64,000 nucleotides of DNA from Chitinophaga sp. S165 (lineage in GTDB: Bacteria > Bacteroidota > Bacteroidia > Chitinophagales > Chitinophagaceae). The notes beneath the pieces were generated by a model, which was not told where the DNA came from, made no database searches, and saw only the letters and a program-made list of their open reading frames with translations. Made by a program: the position numbers and the translations under genes. The stretch covers positions 352,403-416,402 of the forward strand of contig NZ_QGTG01000008.1 of the NCBI RefSeq assembly GCF_003182155.1. Direction: 5' to 3'. This document shows positions 1 through 8,888 of the stretch, piece after piece. Position 1 is the stretch's first letter. Every line of letters begins with the position of its first letter.

Positions 1-116
1 TCAGATCGGATGGGAGTGTGGTACAAGAGCAGATCAGGATCATACAGGTCATCCCGAAGGTGCTGCCTCACGGCAATGGCATGATCTGAAACCCGTTGTA
101 TTTGTAAAAGCTGCAT
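1..116. other. Edge fragment, coding strand unresolved
   Basis: Two overlapping frames run off the left edge. On the plus strand an open frame enters at base 3 and stops at 87-89, and would be a C-terminal fragment followed by the hairpin at 133-164. On the minus strand an ATG at 116, preceded by an AG-rich stretch, opens a frame that continues past base 1, giving at least 38 residues. Codon choice is acceptable in both, so I cannot say which is real. The hairpin position slightly favours the plus-strand reading. Confidence 0.3.
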
Positions 117-132
117 TTCTCTTGATTTTAAA

Positions 133-168
133 GTCCTGGCCCATGTTGATGCATGGGCCAGGACCTTT
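133..168. terminator. Strong hairpin, probable transcription terminator
   Basis: A 13-bp perfect stem (GTCCTGGCCCATG, 133-145, with its complement at 152-164) has a 6-nt loop and is followed by CTTTTC. It sits about 45 bp after the plus-strand stop at 89. The U-tract is short, so termination efficiency is uncertain. Confidence 0.55.
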
Positions 169-537
169 TCAATGGAATTATTTGCAGGTTTCCTGTTTTT
201 TTGGCCTGGCCGTGGCCGGCCTTTGATTCCGGTTGATCCCGGTTCCATTTCTATGGTTTAATCCTGATCGCATCTAATCCAGAGGCTTTTCGAAGACTGA
301 GATCATAGAAACAGTAAACTGCGACGATGCCAGGTATCTGTTAACTGATCTCCCCGTTTCTTATACTATCTTATCCTTATAATGTTGGCATCAAGTCCAG
401 CTCATGTCCACCTTAACTCCATGTATGCAGCATGCTTACTTCTTGTTTATCATTGGTTTTTGCCTAATGAGACCCTTGTTTACATCTCAATGTTAAAATA
501 ACATCATATCAACTTTGGGTTTAAACAGAGATTTCTA
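169..537. other. Intergenic, no gene seen
   Basis: No convincing reading frame or RNA gene is visible. The stretch holds a GC-rich palindromic patch near 200-222 (GGCCTGGCC / GGCCGGCC) and otherwise AT-rich sequence leading into the promoter of the next gene. Confidence 0.5.
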
Positions 538-567
538 TTGGTAAAGGATGATTTTGTCTTAATTTTG
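538..567 (+). promoter_or_regulatory. Bacteroidota-type promoter for the HPP gene
   Basis: TTG at 538-540 and TAATTTTG at 560-567 are separated by 19 bp. This matches the Bacteroidota -33/-7 consensus (TTG, 17-23 bp, TAnnTTTG) exactly. The -7 box ends 27 bp before the ATG at 595, which gives a short leader. Confidence 0.65.
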
Positions 568-594
568 CGCCCTTAACGGGAATACAGGGAAATA

Positions 595-1176
595 ATGAGA
601 AAAAAAGTGAAGCGGCACATGCGCAGGGTAAGGTATGTGCTGTATAAAGAGACATTGCTTGACTTCAGAGAACATATCTGGACTTTTCTTGGCGCATTTA
701 CCGGAATTGGATTGATCGGCTTCCTGCAAAGTAAGTTTTTGTCCCCTTCAGATAACCTCTTTCTCATTGGCTCCTTCGGGGCGTCTTCCGTACTCATTTA
801 TGGTATTATAAACAGTCCGCTGGCCCAGCCACGGAACCTGGTGGGCGGACATGTGATCTGTGCCCTGGTAGGGGTTACTGTGCATAAACTGATCCCGGGC
901 GAATTATGGCTGTCCGCAGCACTTTCCGTAGCCCTGTGCATTGTAATGATGCAGATCACCAAAACACTTCACCCTCCGGGCGGTGCGACAGCACTCATAG
1001 CCAATATAGGGTCGGAGAAGATCAAGGCAATGGGATATCTCTATGTGTTGAGCCCTGTCCTGTCGGGCGTATTGATCCTGTTATTGGTGGCCCTTATCTT
1101 CAACAACGTCACTTCCCACAGAAAATATCCTCATCACCGCATCTGGCATACTACCCGGAGAAGGCGTGCCCATTAG
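595..1176 (+). CDS. HPP family integral membrane protein
   Basis: A 193-residue inner-membrane protein of the HPP family. The family signature HPPGGATAL is at residues 126-134 and the conserved SPLAQPRNLVGGH segment at 74-86. About five hydrophobic segments are visible (roughly 29-45, 56-71, 82-99, 103-120, 145-168), with a basic N-terminus and a very basic C-terminal tail (RRRRAH). Some HPP relatives in cyanobacteria and plant plastids have been linked to nitrite transport, but most bacterial members are uncharacterised, so I assign no substrate. The start is supported by a consensus promoter just upstream. It appears to be monocistronic. Confidence 0.85.
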   Translation: MRKKVKRHMRRVRYVLYKETLLDFREHIWTFLGAFTGIGLIGFLQSKFLSPSDNLFLIGSFGASSVLIYGIINSPLAQPRNLVGGHVICALVGVTVHKLIPGELWLSAALSVALCIVMMQITKTLHPPGGATALIANIGSEKIKAMGYLYVLSPVLSGVLILLLVALIFNNVTSHRKYPHHRIWHTTRRRRAH

Positions 1177-1338
1177 GCATTTTTTTAAGGATCAGTCCAT
1201 TGAGACTACGTAATTCATATGAATTAGAAAATGAACAAAATGAACAAGGCCTGTAATAATGGCCTGGGAATGACCAATGATTGAATGGAAATAATACTAA
1301 TTTTAGCACCATTACTCAACGACCATTCCAGAAAACCA

Positions 1339-2115
1339 ATGAAAAACATCTACCCTCATTTCCACAACTATTTATTCGCATGTGTTATTGTTCTGTTTGC
1401 CCTGGGCATCACCAGTTGCTCAAAGGACGACGATGATACCCCGACTCCCGACCCTGATCTGAATGAACTGTATGAACTCTCTATAAGGGATGCCATGGTA
1501 GATAACAGCTCAGAATCGATAGACACGCTCTGGCCTGTTGCTCCCAGCAATCCCAATGTGCAATGGAAAACCATCAACGGACAAACTTATGTGCTGATGG
1601 CTACCTTTATGAAGTACCCGGGAAGCTTTCCCGCCGGAGATTCCATTACCACTACCTGGGGGGACTCCTGGTTCTTCATCCCTTCACAGATGCAACGCAA
1701 ACTAGGCCCGGTTTTTACTGCTACCTCCGATACCATTCAGCGTATCAGTCAGTTGCTGGGACTTCCGCCTAAAAACAGTCAGAGTAATACACACATCGCC
1801 CAGGTATGGGTCCATGCAGAGCGCCTCTTCCGTCCTGCAGGCGATACTGCCATCACAACTACAACCACCGGGGCTACACTGGTGAATACCGTCCCTCCGG
1901 AGTACAGGGCATGGTTCAACAATAATATTATTTATTCCTACTATCGCCCCCTGAATTCCCCTACAGATTATTACTACCCGTGGACAAGGCTCGGCTACAC
2001 CTACGATTGGGCGCCGGGAGCAAACAGGGTAGGTCTGAGTGAATACGTGCTGAAAGCAAGTTCAGGATGCTGGGTAGAAAGTACAACCACAGCAGCAGGC
2101 TTTTTCCAGAATTAG
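1339..2115 (+). CDS. Putative lipoprotein of unknown function
   Basis: About 258 residues from the ATG at 1339; an earlier in-frame ATG at 1285 would place non-signal sequence before the signal peptide. The N-terminus is a lipoprotein signal with lipobox ITSC, followed by acidic SKDDDD and a Pro/Asp-rich linker (TPTPDPD), as is common in Bacteroidota lipoproteins. The mature part is rich in Trp, Tyr and Thr and carries two Cys residues in total, one of them the lipidated residue. I do not recognise the fold. It is probably surface or periplasmic and anchored. No partner gene is evident: the next gene is on the opposite strand. Confidence 0.7.
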   Translation: MKNIYPHFHNYLFACVIVLFALGITSCSKDDDDTPTPDPDLNELYELSIRDAMVDNSSESIDTLWPVAPSNPNVQWKTINGQTYVLMATFMKYPGSFPAGDSITTTWGDSWFFIPSQMQRKLGPVFTATSDTIQRISQLLGLPPKNSQSNTHIAQVWVHAERLFRPAGDTAITTTTTGATLVNTVPPEYRAWFNNNIIYSYYRPLNSPTDYYYPWTRLGYTYDWAPGANRVGLSEYVLKASSGCWVESTTTAAGFFQN

Positions 2116-2144
2116 TGGTCAGTCAATTCGAATAGTAAAGAAAA

Positions 2145-2176
2145 GGAGTTGTCTCAATTAATTTTGAGACAACTCC
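2145..2176 (-). terminator. Intrinsic terminator after the SRPBCC gene
   Basis: A 13-bp perfect stem (GGAGTTGTCTCAA and its complement) with a 6-nt loop. Read on the minus strand it is followed by TTTTCTTT, so it serves the minus-strand gene ending at 2220. It may also stop transcription from the lipoprotein gene. Confidence 0.75.
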
Positions 2177-2219
2177 CCATTTATAAGAAATACAATATCT
2201 GTATTACTTCAACCGGCAA

Positions 2220-2642
2220 TTAGTTAGCTTCTGTATACTTTTTAAAGTTATCCAGTATCGCCTGCCAGCCACTCTGTTGCATTTCAACAGGGTGTGTGTC
2301 CTCCGCTTCAAATGTCTCCACCACCTTAGTAGCATCCCCGATGCTACTGAAAAGGATGCTCACCTTTCTCTCATCGCCCAGGGTGTATTCTATCAGCTTA
2401 TGCTCTTTCACCTGTGTATACACGCCACCAAAATCAAAGCTGAAACTGCCATCCTTTGCCGCCATCGTTGTGCTAAATGTTCCGCCTGTACGCAGATCGT
2501 TTTCTGCCTTAGGTGCATGCCAGTCTTCTGAAGCAAATGCCCATTTCTTAATATGCTCCGGCTCATTCCAGTATTCCCATACTTTTGCTACTGGCGCCTC
2601 AATTGTACTTTCTACGGTAATTGCAGTTTTTGTCGTTGTCAT
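2220..2642 (-). CDS. SRPBCC / AHSA1-like domain protein
   Basis: A 140-residue soluble protein of the START-like SRPBCC superfamily (AHSA1 branch). The N-terminal pattern VESTIEAPVAKVWEYWNEPEHIKKW is typical: first strand, then a helix with the W-x-x-W region. The C-terminal helix (SGWQAILDNFKKY) is the usual SGWQ-type ending. Such proteins bind hydrophobic ligands or act as Hsp90-activator-like folds; no ligand can be read from the sequence. A TAAGTTTG -7-like box lies on the minus strand at 2689-2696 without a well-spaced -33 element. The terminator at 2145-2176 follows. Confidence 0.88.
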   Translation of the reverse strand: MTTTKTAITVESTIEAPVAKVWEYWNEPEHIKKWAFASEDWHAPKAENDLRTGGTFSTTMAAKDGSFSFDFGGVYTQVKEHKLIEYTLGDERKVSILFSSIGDATKVVETFEAEDTHPVEMQQSGWQAILDNFKKYTEAN

Positions 2643-2757
2643 ATCAGAGAGTTTTTAGTTTGATTAGTTGTCGTTGTTGTTAACGATACAAACTTACGGC
2701 GGTAAACCAACAGACAGGAGGGGTGAAAAAGACAAAGAGGAGGCGTTTTACGACCAA

Positions 2758-3840
2758 CTATTTGTTGTTCACTGATACTGCATTATTAAACACAGGATTT
2801 ACCCTGCAATATTTCTTGCCATCAAAACTGATCTCATAATCAGACTTGAAATGTGTGCTCTTCTTATAATAATCAGTAGTAATGATCTGCGCACCGGAAT
2901 TACAAGCCGCAATAAAGCTTGATTTATCATTCTCACGTGCCTCTTTAGTATCCGAATCTGCCCTGGTACGGATGATGTATCCTTTCGTTACCAGATCCTT
3001 GATCCTCGGATCTCTGGAGTTGTTGATGATCATCATAGCCGCCTCCGGATTGCCTGGTTCTGAATTGGAGAACATAATGCGTCCTTTCAGAGAAGGATGA
3101 CCGGCAATATACTGGTCCCTTTTCGCCTCTTTAGCATCAAGAATGAAAGCGAACTTGCCTTCCACTGCTTTTAAAGCAGGCCAGTTGTCATGCAGTACTG
3201 CTTCTTCCAGCGTATTATATTGCCCCCTGATCATATCGGGAGTGATGATATGTTCTTTGCCCAGTCCTTCTACCAATGCTTTGTCCAGTTTATCATAAAG
3301 CTCGCTGGTGAAAGGTTCAGGTACAGTAAGTTCTGTGCTTTTGCCTGCTCCGTCTTTTGGTTCCAGCGTAATGAAGACAGGATAGTGGTCCGGATGTTTT
3401 TCAGACCATGCCTTCAATTCAGCGAGGCAAGCTTTCAGCGTCAGATAATCATTGCGGAAGTCCAGGTCCTGAACGTGTAATACTTTAAATCCAGGTTGGA
3501 GCATAACACCCTTCTCATCATAAGGCGCCTGTCCTTTTGCCCATTCCAGGCCCTTAGGATGTGCATATTTGCCCCCCTTCTCATCTCCATAAACATCGAT
3601 CTCCAGGTTACGTAAACCCATGTCAAGTTGTTCAGCCAGGGGAATATGTTCATAATCAATCTTGCTGGCAGATACAGAATCCTTGTGTTGGAACATTTTG
3701 AACAATGCCGGATCAATGGCTTTCTTATAACTATTGTGTGAACCAATGACCTGGATCCTGTTCATCTTCATGCTGTCCGGTACATCGTTGTGTAGCAGGC
3801 TCATTACTGCTACCAATGCCAATCCTGAAAGTGCCTTCAT
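2758..3840 (-). CDS. Ca2+-dependent phosphoinositide-phospholipase C-like protein
   Basis: A 360-residue protein of the PI-PLC TIM-barrel superfamily, matching the bacterial Ca2+-dependent phosphoinositide-specific PLC family. His35 in GSHNSY and His122 in LHVQDLDF are positioned as the two catalytic histidines; Glu80 and Asp82 in LEIDVYG fit the metal site. A short N-terminal signal peptide (about residues 1-17) implies export. Family members cleave phosphodiester bonds in phosphoinositides or related lipids; the actual substrate here is unknown. It follows the SusC/SusD pair on the same strand, with a hairpin (3860-3887) in between, so it is probably part of the same uptake locus but with reduced read-through. 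Confidence 0.85.
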   Translation of the reverse strand: MKALSGLALVAVMSLLHNDVPDSMKMNRIQVIGSHNSYKKAIDPALFKMFQHKDSVSASKIDYEHIPLAEQLDMGLRNLEIDVYGDEKGGKYAHPKGLEWAKGQAPYDEKGVMLQPGFKVLHVQDLDFRNDYLTLKACLAELKAWSEKHPDHYPVFITLEPKDGAGKSTELTVPEPFTSELYDKLDKALVEGLGKEHIITPDMIRGQYNTLEEAVLHDNWPALKAVEGKFAFILDAKEAKRDQYIAGHPSLKGRIMFSNSEPGNPEAAMMIINNSRDPRIKDLVTKGYIIRTRADSDTKEARENDKSSFIAACNSGAQIITTDYYKKSTHFKSDYEISFDGKKYCRVNPVFNNAVSVNNK

Positions 3841-3859
3841 GATAATATGTTTTTTTAAA

Positions 3860-3887
3860 ACAGCCGGCCTTTTAAAGTGCCGGCTGT
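3860..3887 (-). terminator. Hairpin between susD and the PLC gene
   Basis: A 9-bp GC-rich stem (ACAGCCGGC / GCCGGCTGT) with a 10-nt loop, followed on the minus strand by TTTTAAAAAAAC. It can act as a terminator after the SusD gene or as an attenuator lowering expression of the downstream PLC gene. Confidence 0.6.
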
Positions 3888-3956
3888 GGGTTTCTGATGA
3901 TCTATCGTTTATTATCCAGCACCTGCAATGTTCCAGGTAACTGTCTGTTATTTCGT

Positions 3957-5555
3957 TTATTGCTCGTAGCCTGGGTTCTGTCTCAGGTTACCATTCAGCC
4001 TGATCTCCGTAATAGGGATAGGATAAAGTCTTCTTCTCTCATCCTTATTCATGCTCAGGTTATCATTTGGCAGAACGTATTCTTTTTCAAACAGGCCAAA
4101 GCGGATCAGGTCATTACGGCGCCATCCTTCCCATGACAGTTCGCGTGCACGTTCGTCCAGCAGTTGAGGTAATGTGATACCTGCCGCTGTCGGAGCACCG
4201 GCCCTGGTACGCAGCAAGTTAACTAAATAGTCAGGAGTTTGCAAGGCGCCGTTAGCGGTAGTTGGTGTTGCGCCGCGAAGGATAGCTTCTGCCTTCATCA
4301 GGTAAATGTCTGCCAGACGGAACACCGGCACGTCATTTCCATTCAGACGGCTGGCCTGGATAATGGTAGGGTCAGGGTAGTACTTGATAGAACGTACACC
4401 TGAAGCCTGGCTGGCAATGGTATTACCAACGTCCATTGGTTTTGGTGGTACCAGTACCAGGTCTTTCGTGATCACTACCTGGTCAGTACTGTTTGGATAA
4501 TATACCGGCTGATTGGTGAAACCGCCATTGCCATCAGGATAGAACTGAGGGCCCAGCAGCCAGGTCCTGTTCCTTGCATCGTTAGTAAGGTTAAAACGAT
4601 CGTAGAATTCAGGAGTAGTGCTCATCGCAATACTCAGACCTACGTTAAAGCCATAAGCCTGTGCCAGGTAATAATAGAAACCGAAACGGGTGAACTGGTT
4701 ACCGGGTATCTGTTGGTCGTAAGGAATAGCGAAGATAGTCTCGTTGATCTGCGGACCGTTATTCGGTAAGAAGATGTCACGGAACCTGGCATCCAGGAAG
4801 TAGTTAGTGTTGGTCTGAACGCTGTCGCACATTGCAACAACATCCTGGTTACGTTCAATACCGGTATAAACAGTTGAGTTCAGGTACATCTTCGCCAGCA
4901 ATGCAAAAGCCATTGCTTTTGTAGGACGGCCATACTGCAATACATTGGTAGCGGCATTGCCTGATTTAGACGGCAACTGTTGTGCAATAGCTTTCAACTC
5001 AGACTCGATGAATTCGAAGATCTTTGCTCTTGGCTGTGTAGCCGGTAACGTAGCTACCGGGAAGTCAGTGATCAGTGGCACGTTACCATAAGTGTCCATC
5101 ATGAAGAAATAGTACAACGCACGTACTGCTCTTACCTCTGCAATGTTAGCTGCTTTAGTGGTAGTATCGACGTTGGAAGCTACAGTTAGATTGATCAGAC
5201 GGTTACAGTTGTTAATACCACCGAAACCCCACTGCCAGATACCGGTTACATTGGGATGATCGAATGTCCAGGTATGATAGTGCAACTGTCTGTACTGACC
5301 ACCGTCATCGAAGTTACCATCCCTTGCAGGAATGATAGCTTCATCTGTCGACAGCTCCTGCATACGCCAGTAGGCAATGGCATAGTTGGAAGCCAGGTTT
5401 GTATACATGGTACCGAGCAAGGCAGCATAGTCCTGAGAGGTAGCAGGGAAGTTACCGTTTACATATTGTGACTCAACAGGCACATCTAAATCTCTGCAGG
5501 CACTAACCGTAACCAGTGCTGCAAGCGCTGCGATGAATATATTTCTCTTTTTCAT
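3957..5555 (-). CDS. SusD/RagB family outer-membrane lipoprotein
   Basis: A 532-residue SusD-type substrate-binding lipoprotein. The signal peptide ends in a lipobox (VSAC, Cys20). The C-terminal SusD region is recognisable, with TPDYLVNLLRTRAGAP followed by LLDERARELSWEGWRRNDLIRFG and a YPIPITEIRLN / NPGYEQ end. The tetratricopeptide-like N-terminal half (residues about 90-300) is also typical. It would sit at the cell surface and cap the SusC barrel encoded 48 bp upstream, from which it is surely co-transcribed. The substrate is not readable from the sequence; the linked PLC-like gene points to a phospholipid or other phosphodiester. Confidence 0.95.
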   Translation of the reverse strand: MKKRNIFIAALAALVTVSACRDLDVPVESQYVNGNFPATSQDYAALLGTMYTNLASNYAIAYWRMQELSTDEAIIPARDGNFDDGGQYRQLHYHTWTFDHPNVTGIWQWGFGGINNCNRLINLTVASNVDTTTKAANIAEVRAVRALYYFFMMDTYGNVPLITDFPVATLPATQPRAKIFEFIESELKAIAQQLPSKSGNAATNVLQYGRPTKAMAFALLAKMYLNSTVYTGIERNQDVVAMCDSVQTNTNYFLDARFRDIFLPNNGPQINETIFAIPYDQQIPGNQFTRFGFYYYLAQAYGFNVGLSIAMSTTPEFYDRFNLTNDARNRTWLLGPQFYPDGNGGFTNQPVYYPNSTDQVVITKDLVLVPPKPMDVGNTIASQASGVRSIKYYPDPTIIQASRLNGNDVPVFRLADIYLMKAEAILRGATPTTANGALQTPDYLVNLLRTRAGAPTAAGITLPQLLDERARELSWEGWRRNDLIRFGLFEKEYVLPNDNLSMNKDERRRLYPIPITEIRLNGNLRQNPGYEQ

Positions 5556-5603
5556 CTGTTAATATTTTAGTTGTTGCTCCTTTCGGAACATACATTTCCT
5601 TAA

Positions 5604-8600
5604 TTAAAATGAAGCACTCAGGCCCAGGATATAAGTACGTGTTTTAGGATAGAAGTTATTGTTGTCAATACCAGGTGTAACACCACCGATGTTGATCTCA
5701 GGATCTATACCACGATACTTTGTGATCACAAAAAGGTTATTGCCGCTGGCATAGAAACGGATGCTCTTTACTGCCTGTGTGTGCGGTTTGAAAGTATAAC
5801 CCAGTGTCAGGTTATCCATACGCAGATAGGAGCCGCTTTCTAAGAAACGGTCAGAGATCAGGTATGCGTTGATATCTTTGTATGATTCATTTGTAGTAAA
5901 GCGGGGAATGTTCTGCAGCTTGGAATCAACAGGGTTGTTCAGTCCTGCCAGGGTTGCATTCAGGATCTTGTTGCCTGTTACACCACGCACCAGAAAATTC
6001 AGATCGAAGCTCTTATAGTAGAAATTGTTGCTCCATCCATACATCAGTTTAGGCTGTGCATTACCTGCAAACCTTGCATCTGTGGTCAGCGGCTGCGTAG
6101 CAGTAACAGAACCATCAGCTTTCTGATAAGTACTTACGCCATCACTGTTTTTACCCAGGTAATGCCACAGGTTGAACGTACCCAATGCATAACCAGGCTG
6201 GATGATCTGACTGTAGTTACCCGATTGTCCTTTACCTCCCAGCTGCGCAGTTTGAATGTAGTTAATAGCAAACTTCTCGTTAGACAGGTTAGTGATCTCG
6301 TTCTTGTTGTGTGCCAGGTTGATGTTCGTTCTCCATGTAAACCCGTGTGATTTCACCACTGTAGCGCTCAATGCGAGCTCAATACCACTGTTCTTGATAC
6401 TACCTACGTTAGCAGTATAGGTAGGCACGAAATACTGTGTAGTAGATACAGGATACTGATCATAGATCAGGTCGGAAGTCTTCTTGATATAATAATCAAC
6501 CGAACCGCTGATCCTGTCTTTCAGGATACCGAAGTCCAGACCGATATTGGTAGTAGCAGTAGCTTCCCATTTCAGGTCAGGGTTATCGTTACGTACAGGA
6601 CCGATAGCGTTTGTGACGTTGCCATTGTACAGGAACTTGGAGTTACCTGCAGGCGTACCATATATCAGCAAGGAGGAAAATGCGTTGAAACCGGCGCTGT
6701 TACCGGATACACCATAACCTGCTCTCAGCTTCAGTACCGTGATTGCCGGAATGTTCTTCATGAAATTCTCACTGCTGATGTTCCATCCTGCAGATACTGC
6801 AGGAAAGTATCCCCAACGGTTATTGATACCAAATGCAGATGATCCGTCATTCCTCAATGAGGCCATGAAGAGATATTTGTCAGCATATGAATATTGTACG
6901 CGACCATAATAAGAGATCAGCCTGAGTGTAGAGATCGGATTATTATCGAACGCTATTTGTGATGTATTTGCCGGATTGGAGAGGAATAAGTTGTTATAAG
7001 TCAGATTGTCATTGGAGAAATTCTGCGTGCTGATACCGAAACCGTCATTGGTACGGTCCTGCTGATAAGTATAACCAGCCAGCAATTTCAGGCTGTTTGC
7101 GCCGAAGGTCTTGTCGTAGTTGAAATAAGATTCCACTACTGTGCTCGTATTCAGGTAAGATTTCCTTGTTGCCAGACCATTCAGGTTAACAGCCAGGCCT
7201 GAAGCATGGTTGAAATAACTGTTGTAGTTGTTCTGGTTCCTCTGGCTGGAGAGAGATAAAGTATATTTCAGACCTTTGATGATATCAACCTGTGCCAGAC
7301 CAGTGATCAATGTTTTGTTATCATCAGTTTTGATGAAGTTGTTATCGATCAGTGATAATGGATTCAGCGTACCGCTACCGGTCCTTGCATAGTATTCTTT
7401 GTAAGTGCCATCCGGATTGAAAGGGCTTACAGTTGGTAGGTAGAATAACATGTTAGACAATACCTGTGATTGTACAATGTCATTACTTTTAGTGTGGCTG
7501 TTGGTAACCGTCAATCCTAAACGGAAACGGTTATCAAAGAAACGCTGGTTAACGTAACCCCTTACAGTAGTACGTTCCAGGGATGTGTTCTTAAGGATGC
7601 CGTCGTTTTTCAGATAGTTGAAACTACCGCCATATTCAGTGTTGGCATTGGAACCACCGAAAGAAACGTTATGATTGGTAGAATAGCCTTTTCTTTCCAC
7701 GAGTTTCTGCCAGTTCGTGTTGGAACCGTCATCATTCAATACAGGAATTAAGGTCTGGCCGTTCTTTTTAAGATAGTCACGCAGTTCATCACCAGTCAGC
7801 ATGTCCAGTTGTTTAGATACTTCTTCCATAGCTACATAAGCATTGTAGGAAAGTCTTGTCTGGCCTGTTTTTGCTTTCTTGGTCGTAACGATGATCACGC
7901 CATTAGCAGCACGCGCACCATAGATAGCGGTAGCGGCAGCATCTTTTAATACATCGATGCTTTCAATATCGGCAGGGGCCAGCAGATCGATGGAGGCGCC
8001 AGGTACGCCGTCTATTACATAGAAGGGTTCCATTGCACCACCGGTAGTACGGATAGTGGAAGGTCCTCTGAGTACCACAGAAGGAGCCGCGTTAGGGTCG
8101 CCGCTCTTGGTCACGTTCAGACCAGCTACTTTACCTTGTAATAATTCGGCTGGAGTAGTGAGTACGCCCTGATTAAATTCTTCTGATTTGATAGTAGTGA
8201 TTGAACCTGTGACATCTTTTTTACTGGCGGTGCCATAACCGATCACCACTACATCTTTCAATTGTTTTGTATCAGTAACGAGTGTTACATTGATCACTTT
8301 TTTGTCTCCGACAATAATTTCTTTTGGAAGCGATCCCATTAAAGTAAAGAGGATCACATCTTCCTGTCCTTTAGCGACAATTGTGTAGGCTCCGTTTGCA
8401 TTTGTAATTGTCCCGTTACTTGTTCCTTTGATGGAAACGGTCACCCCGGGAAGAGGTGCATTGTTCTCGTCTGTTACTATACCTTTAATAGTGCCATTCG
8501 TCTGAGCGAAAGTTGTAAAACTCAGGAACATTGCGAAAAGTAAAGCAGGGAGCGCCTTACCCGCCATGTTGCAGAATGACCTTAATTTTAAAAAATACAT

Positions 8601-8609
8601 TCTCTTCAT
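5604..8609 (-). CDS. SusC/RagA family TonB-linked outer-membrane transporter
   Basis: A 1001-residue TonB-dependent SusC transporter. Order of parts: signal peptide (about 1-35, with the hydrophobic core LPALLFAMFLSFTTFAQ); carboxypeptidase-D-like regulatory domain (GTIKGIVTDENNAPLPGVTV, about 38-115); plug domain beginning at VVVIGYG; the SusC signature YGARAANGVIIVTT; a 22-strand barrel; and a terminal Phe. No STN sensor domain precedes the regulatory domain, so an ECF/FecR pathway is not expected, and none is encoded alongside. It forms an operon with the SusD gene. A well-spaced promoter lies upstream at 8685-8716. Confidence 0.95.
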   Translation of the reverse strand: MKRMYFLKLRSFCNMAGKALPALLFAMFLSFTTFAQTNGTIKGIVTDENNAPLPGVTVSIKGTSNGTITNANGAYTIVAKGQEDVILFTLMGSLPKEIIVGDKKVINVTLVTDTKQLKDVVVIGYGTASKKDVTGSITTIKSEEFNQGVLTTPAELLQGKVAGLNVTKSGDPNAAPSVVLRGPSTIRTTGGAMEPFYVIDGVPGASIDLLAPADIESIDVLKDAAATAIYGARAANGVIIVTTKKAKTGQTRLSYNAYVAMEEVSKQLDMLTGDELRDYLKKNGQTLIPVLNDDGSNTNWQKLVERKGYSTNHNVSFGGSNANTEYGGSFNYLKNDGILKNTSLERTTVRGYVNQRFFDNRFRLGLTVTNSHTKSNDIVQSQVLSNMLFYLPTVSPFNPDGTYKEYYARTGSGTLNPLSLIDNNFIKTDDNKTLITGLAQVDIIKGLKYTLSLSSQRNQNNYNSYFNHASGLAVNLNGLATRKSYLNTSTVVESYFNYDKTFGANSLKLLAGYTYQQDRTNDGFGISTQNFSNDNLTYNNLFLSNPANTSQIAFDNNPISTLRLISYYGRVQYSYADKYLFMASLRNDGSSAFGINNRWGYFPAVSAGWNISSENFMKNIPAITVLKLRAGYGVSGNSAGFNAFSSLLIYGTPAGNSKFLYNGNVTNAIGPVRNDNPDLKWEATATTNIGLDFGILKDRISGSVDYYIKKTSDLIYDQYPVSTTQYFVPTYTANVGSIKNSGIELALSATVVKSHGFTWRTNINLAHNKNEITNLSNEKFAINYIQTAQLGGKGQSGNYSQIIQPGYALGTFNLWHYLGKNSDGVSTYQKADGSVTATQPLTTDARFAGNAQPKLMYGWSNNFYYKSFDLNFLVRGVTGNKILNATLAGLNNPVDSKLQNIPRFTTNESYKDINAYLISDRFLESGSYLRMDNLTLGYTFKPHTQAVKSIRFYASGNNLFVITKYRGIDPEINIGGVTPGIDNNNFYPKTRTYILGLSASF

Positions 8610-8684
8610 GTAATTTAATTGTTAAGGATTGCTGGAGGGAGAGATTGTGATGTTTTCAAAGAACCATAGCTATGATCTGAGATG

Positions 8685-8716
8685 CAAAAGTATCTACAAG
8701 CAATGCATGGATCAAA
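8685..8716 (-). promoter_or_regulatory. Promoter for the susC-susD operon
   Basis: On the minus strand TTTG (complement of 8713-8716) is followed after 20 bp by TACTTTTG (complement of 8685-8692). This is a full match to the Bacteroidota vegetative consensus. The leader to the SusC ATG at 8609 would be about 70 nt. Confidence 0.65.
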
Positions 8717-8832
8717 GCACTTTACAATAGCATAACAATTCCTTTAAATGAGACATGAAAAGCTGGGATGAGTGGTCTATATGTTATATGGAATAGACGG
8801 GTGGGTTACTGAAACTAGTATGTGTATAAAGT

Positions 8833-8868
8833 AAAACGCGATTGTTGCATGTGCAACAATCGCGTTTT
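8833..8868 (-). terminator. Terminator hairpin after the TonB receptor gene
   Basis: A near-perfect 36-bp palindrome: 17-bp arms (AAAACGCGATTGTTGCA) around TG. It lies 21 bp beyond the stop of the receptor gene on the minus strand. The arm ends in A/T runs, so it can work in either direction. Confidence 0.75.
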
Positions 8869-8888
8869 GTATAAGGGAGATGTAGGTT

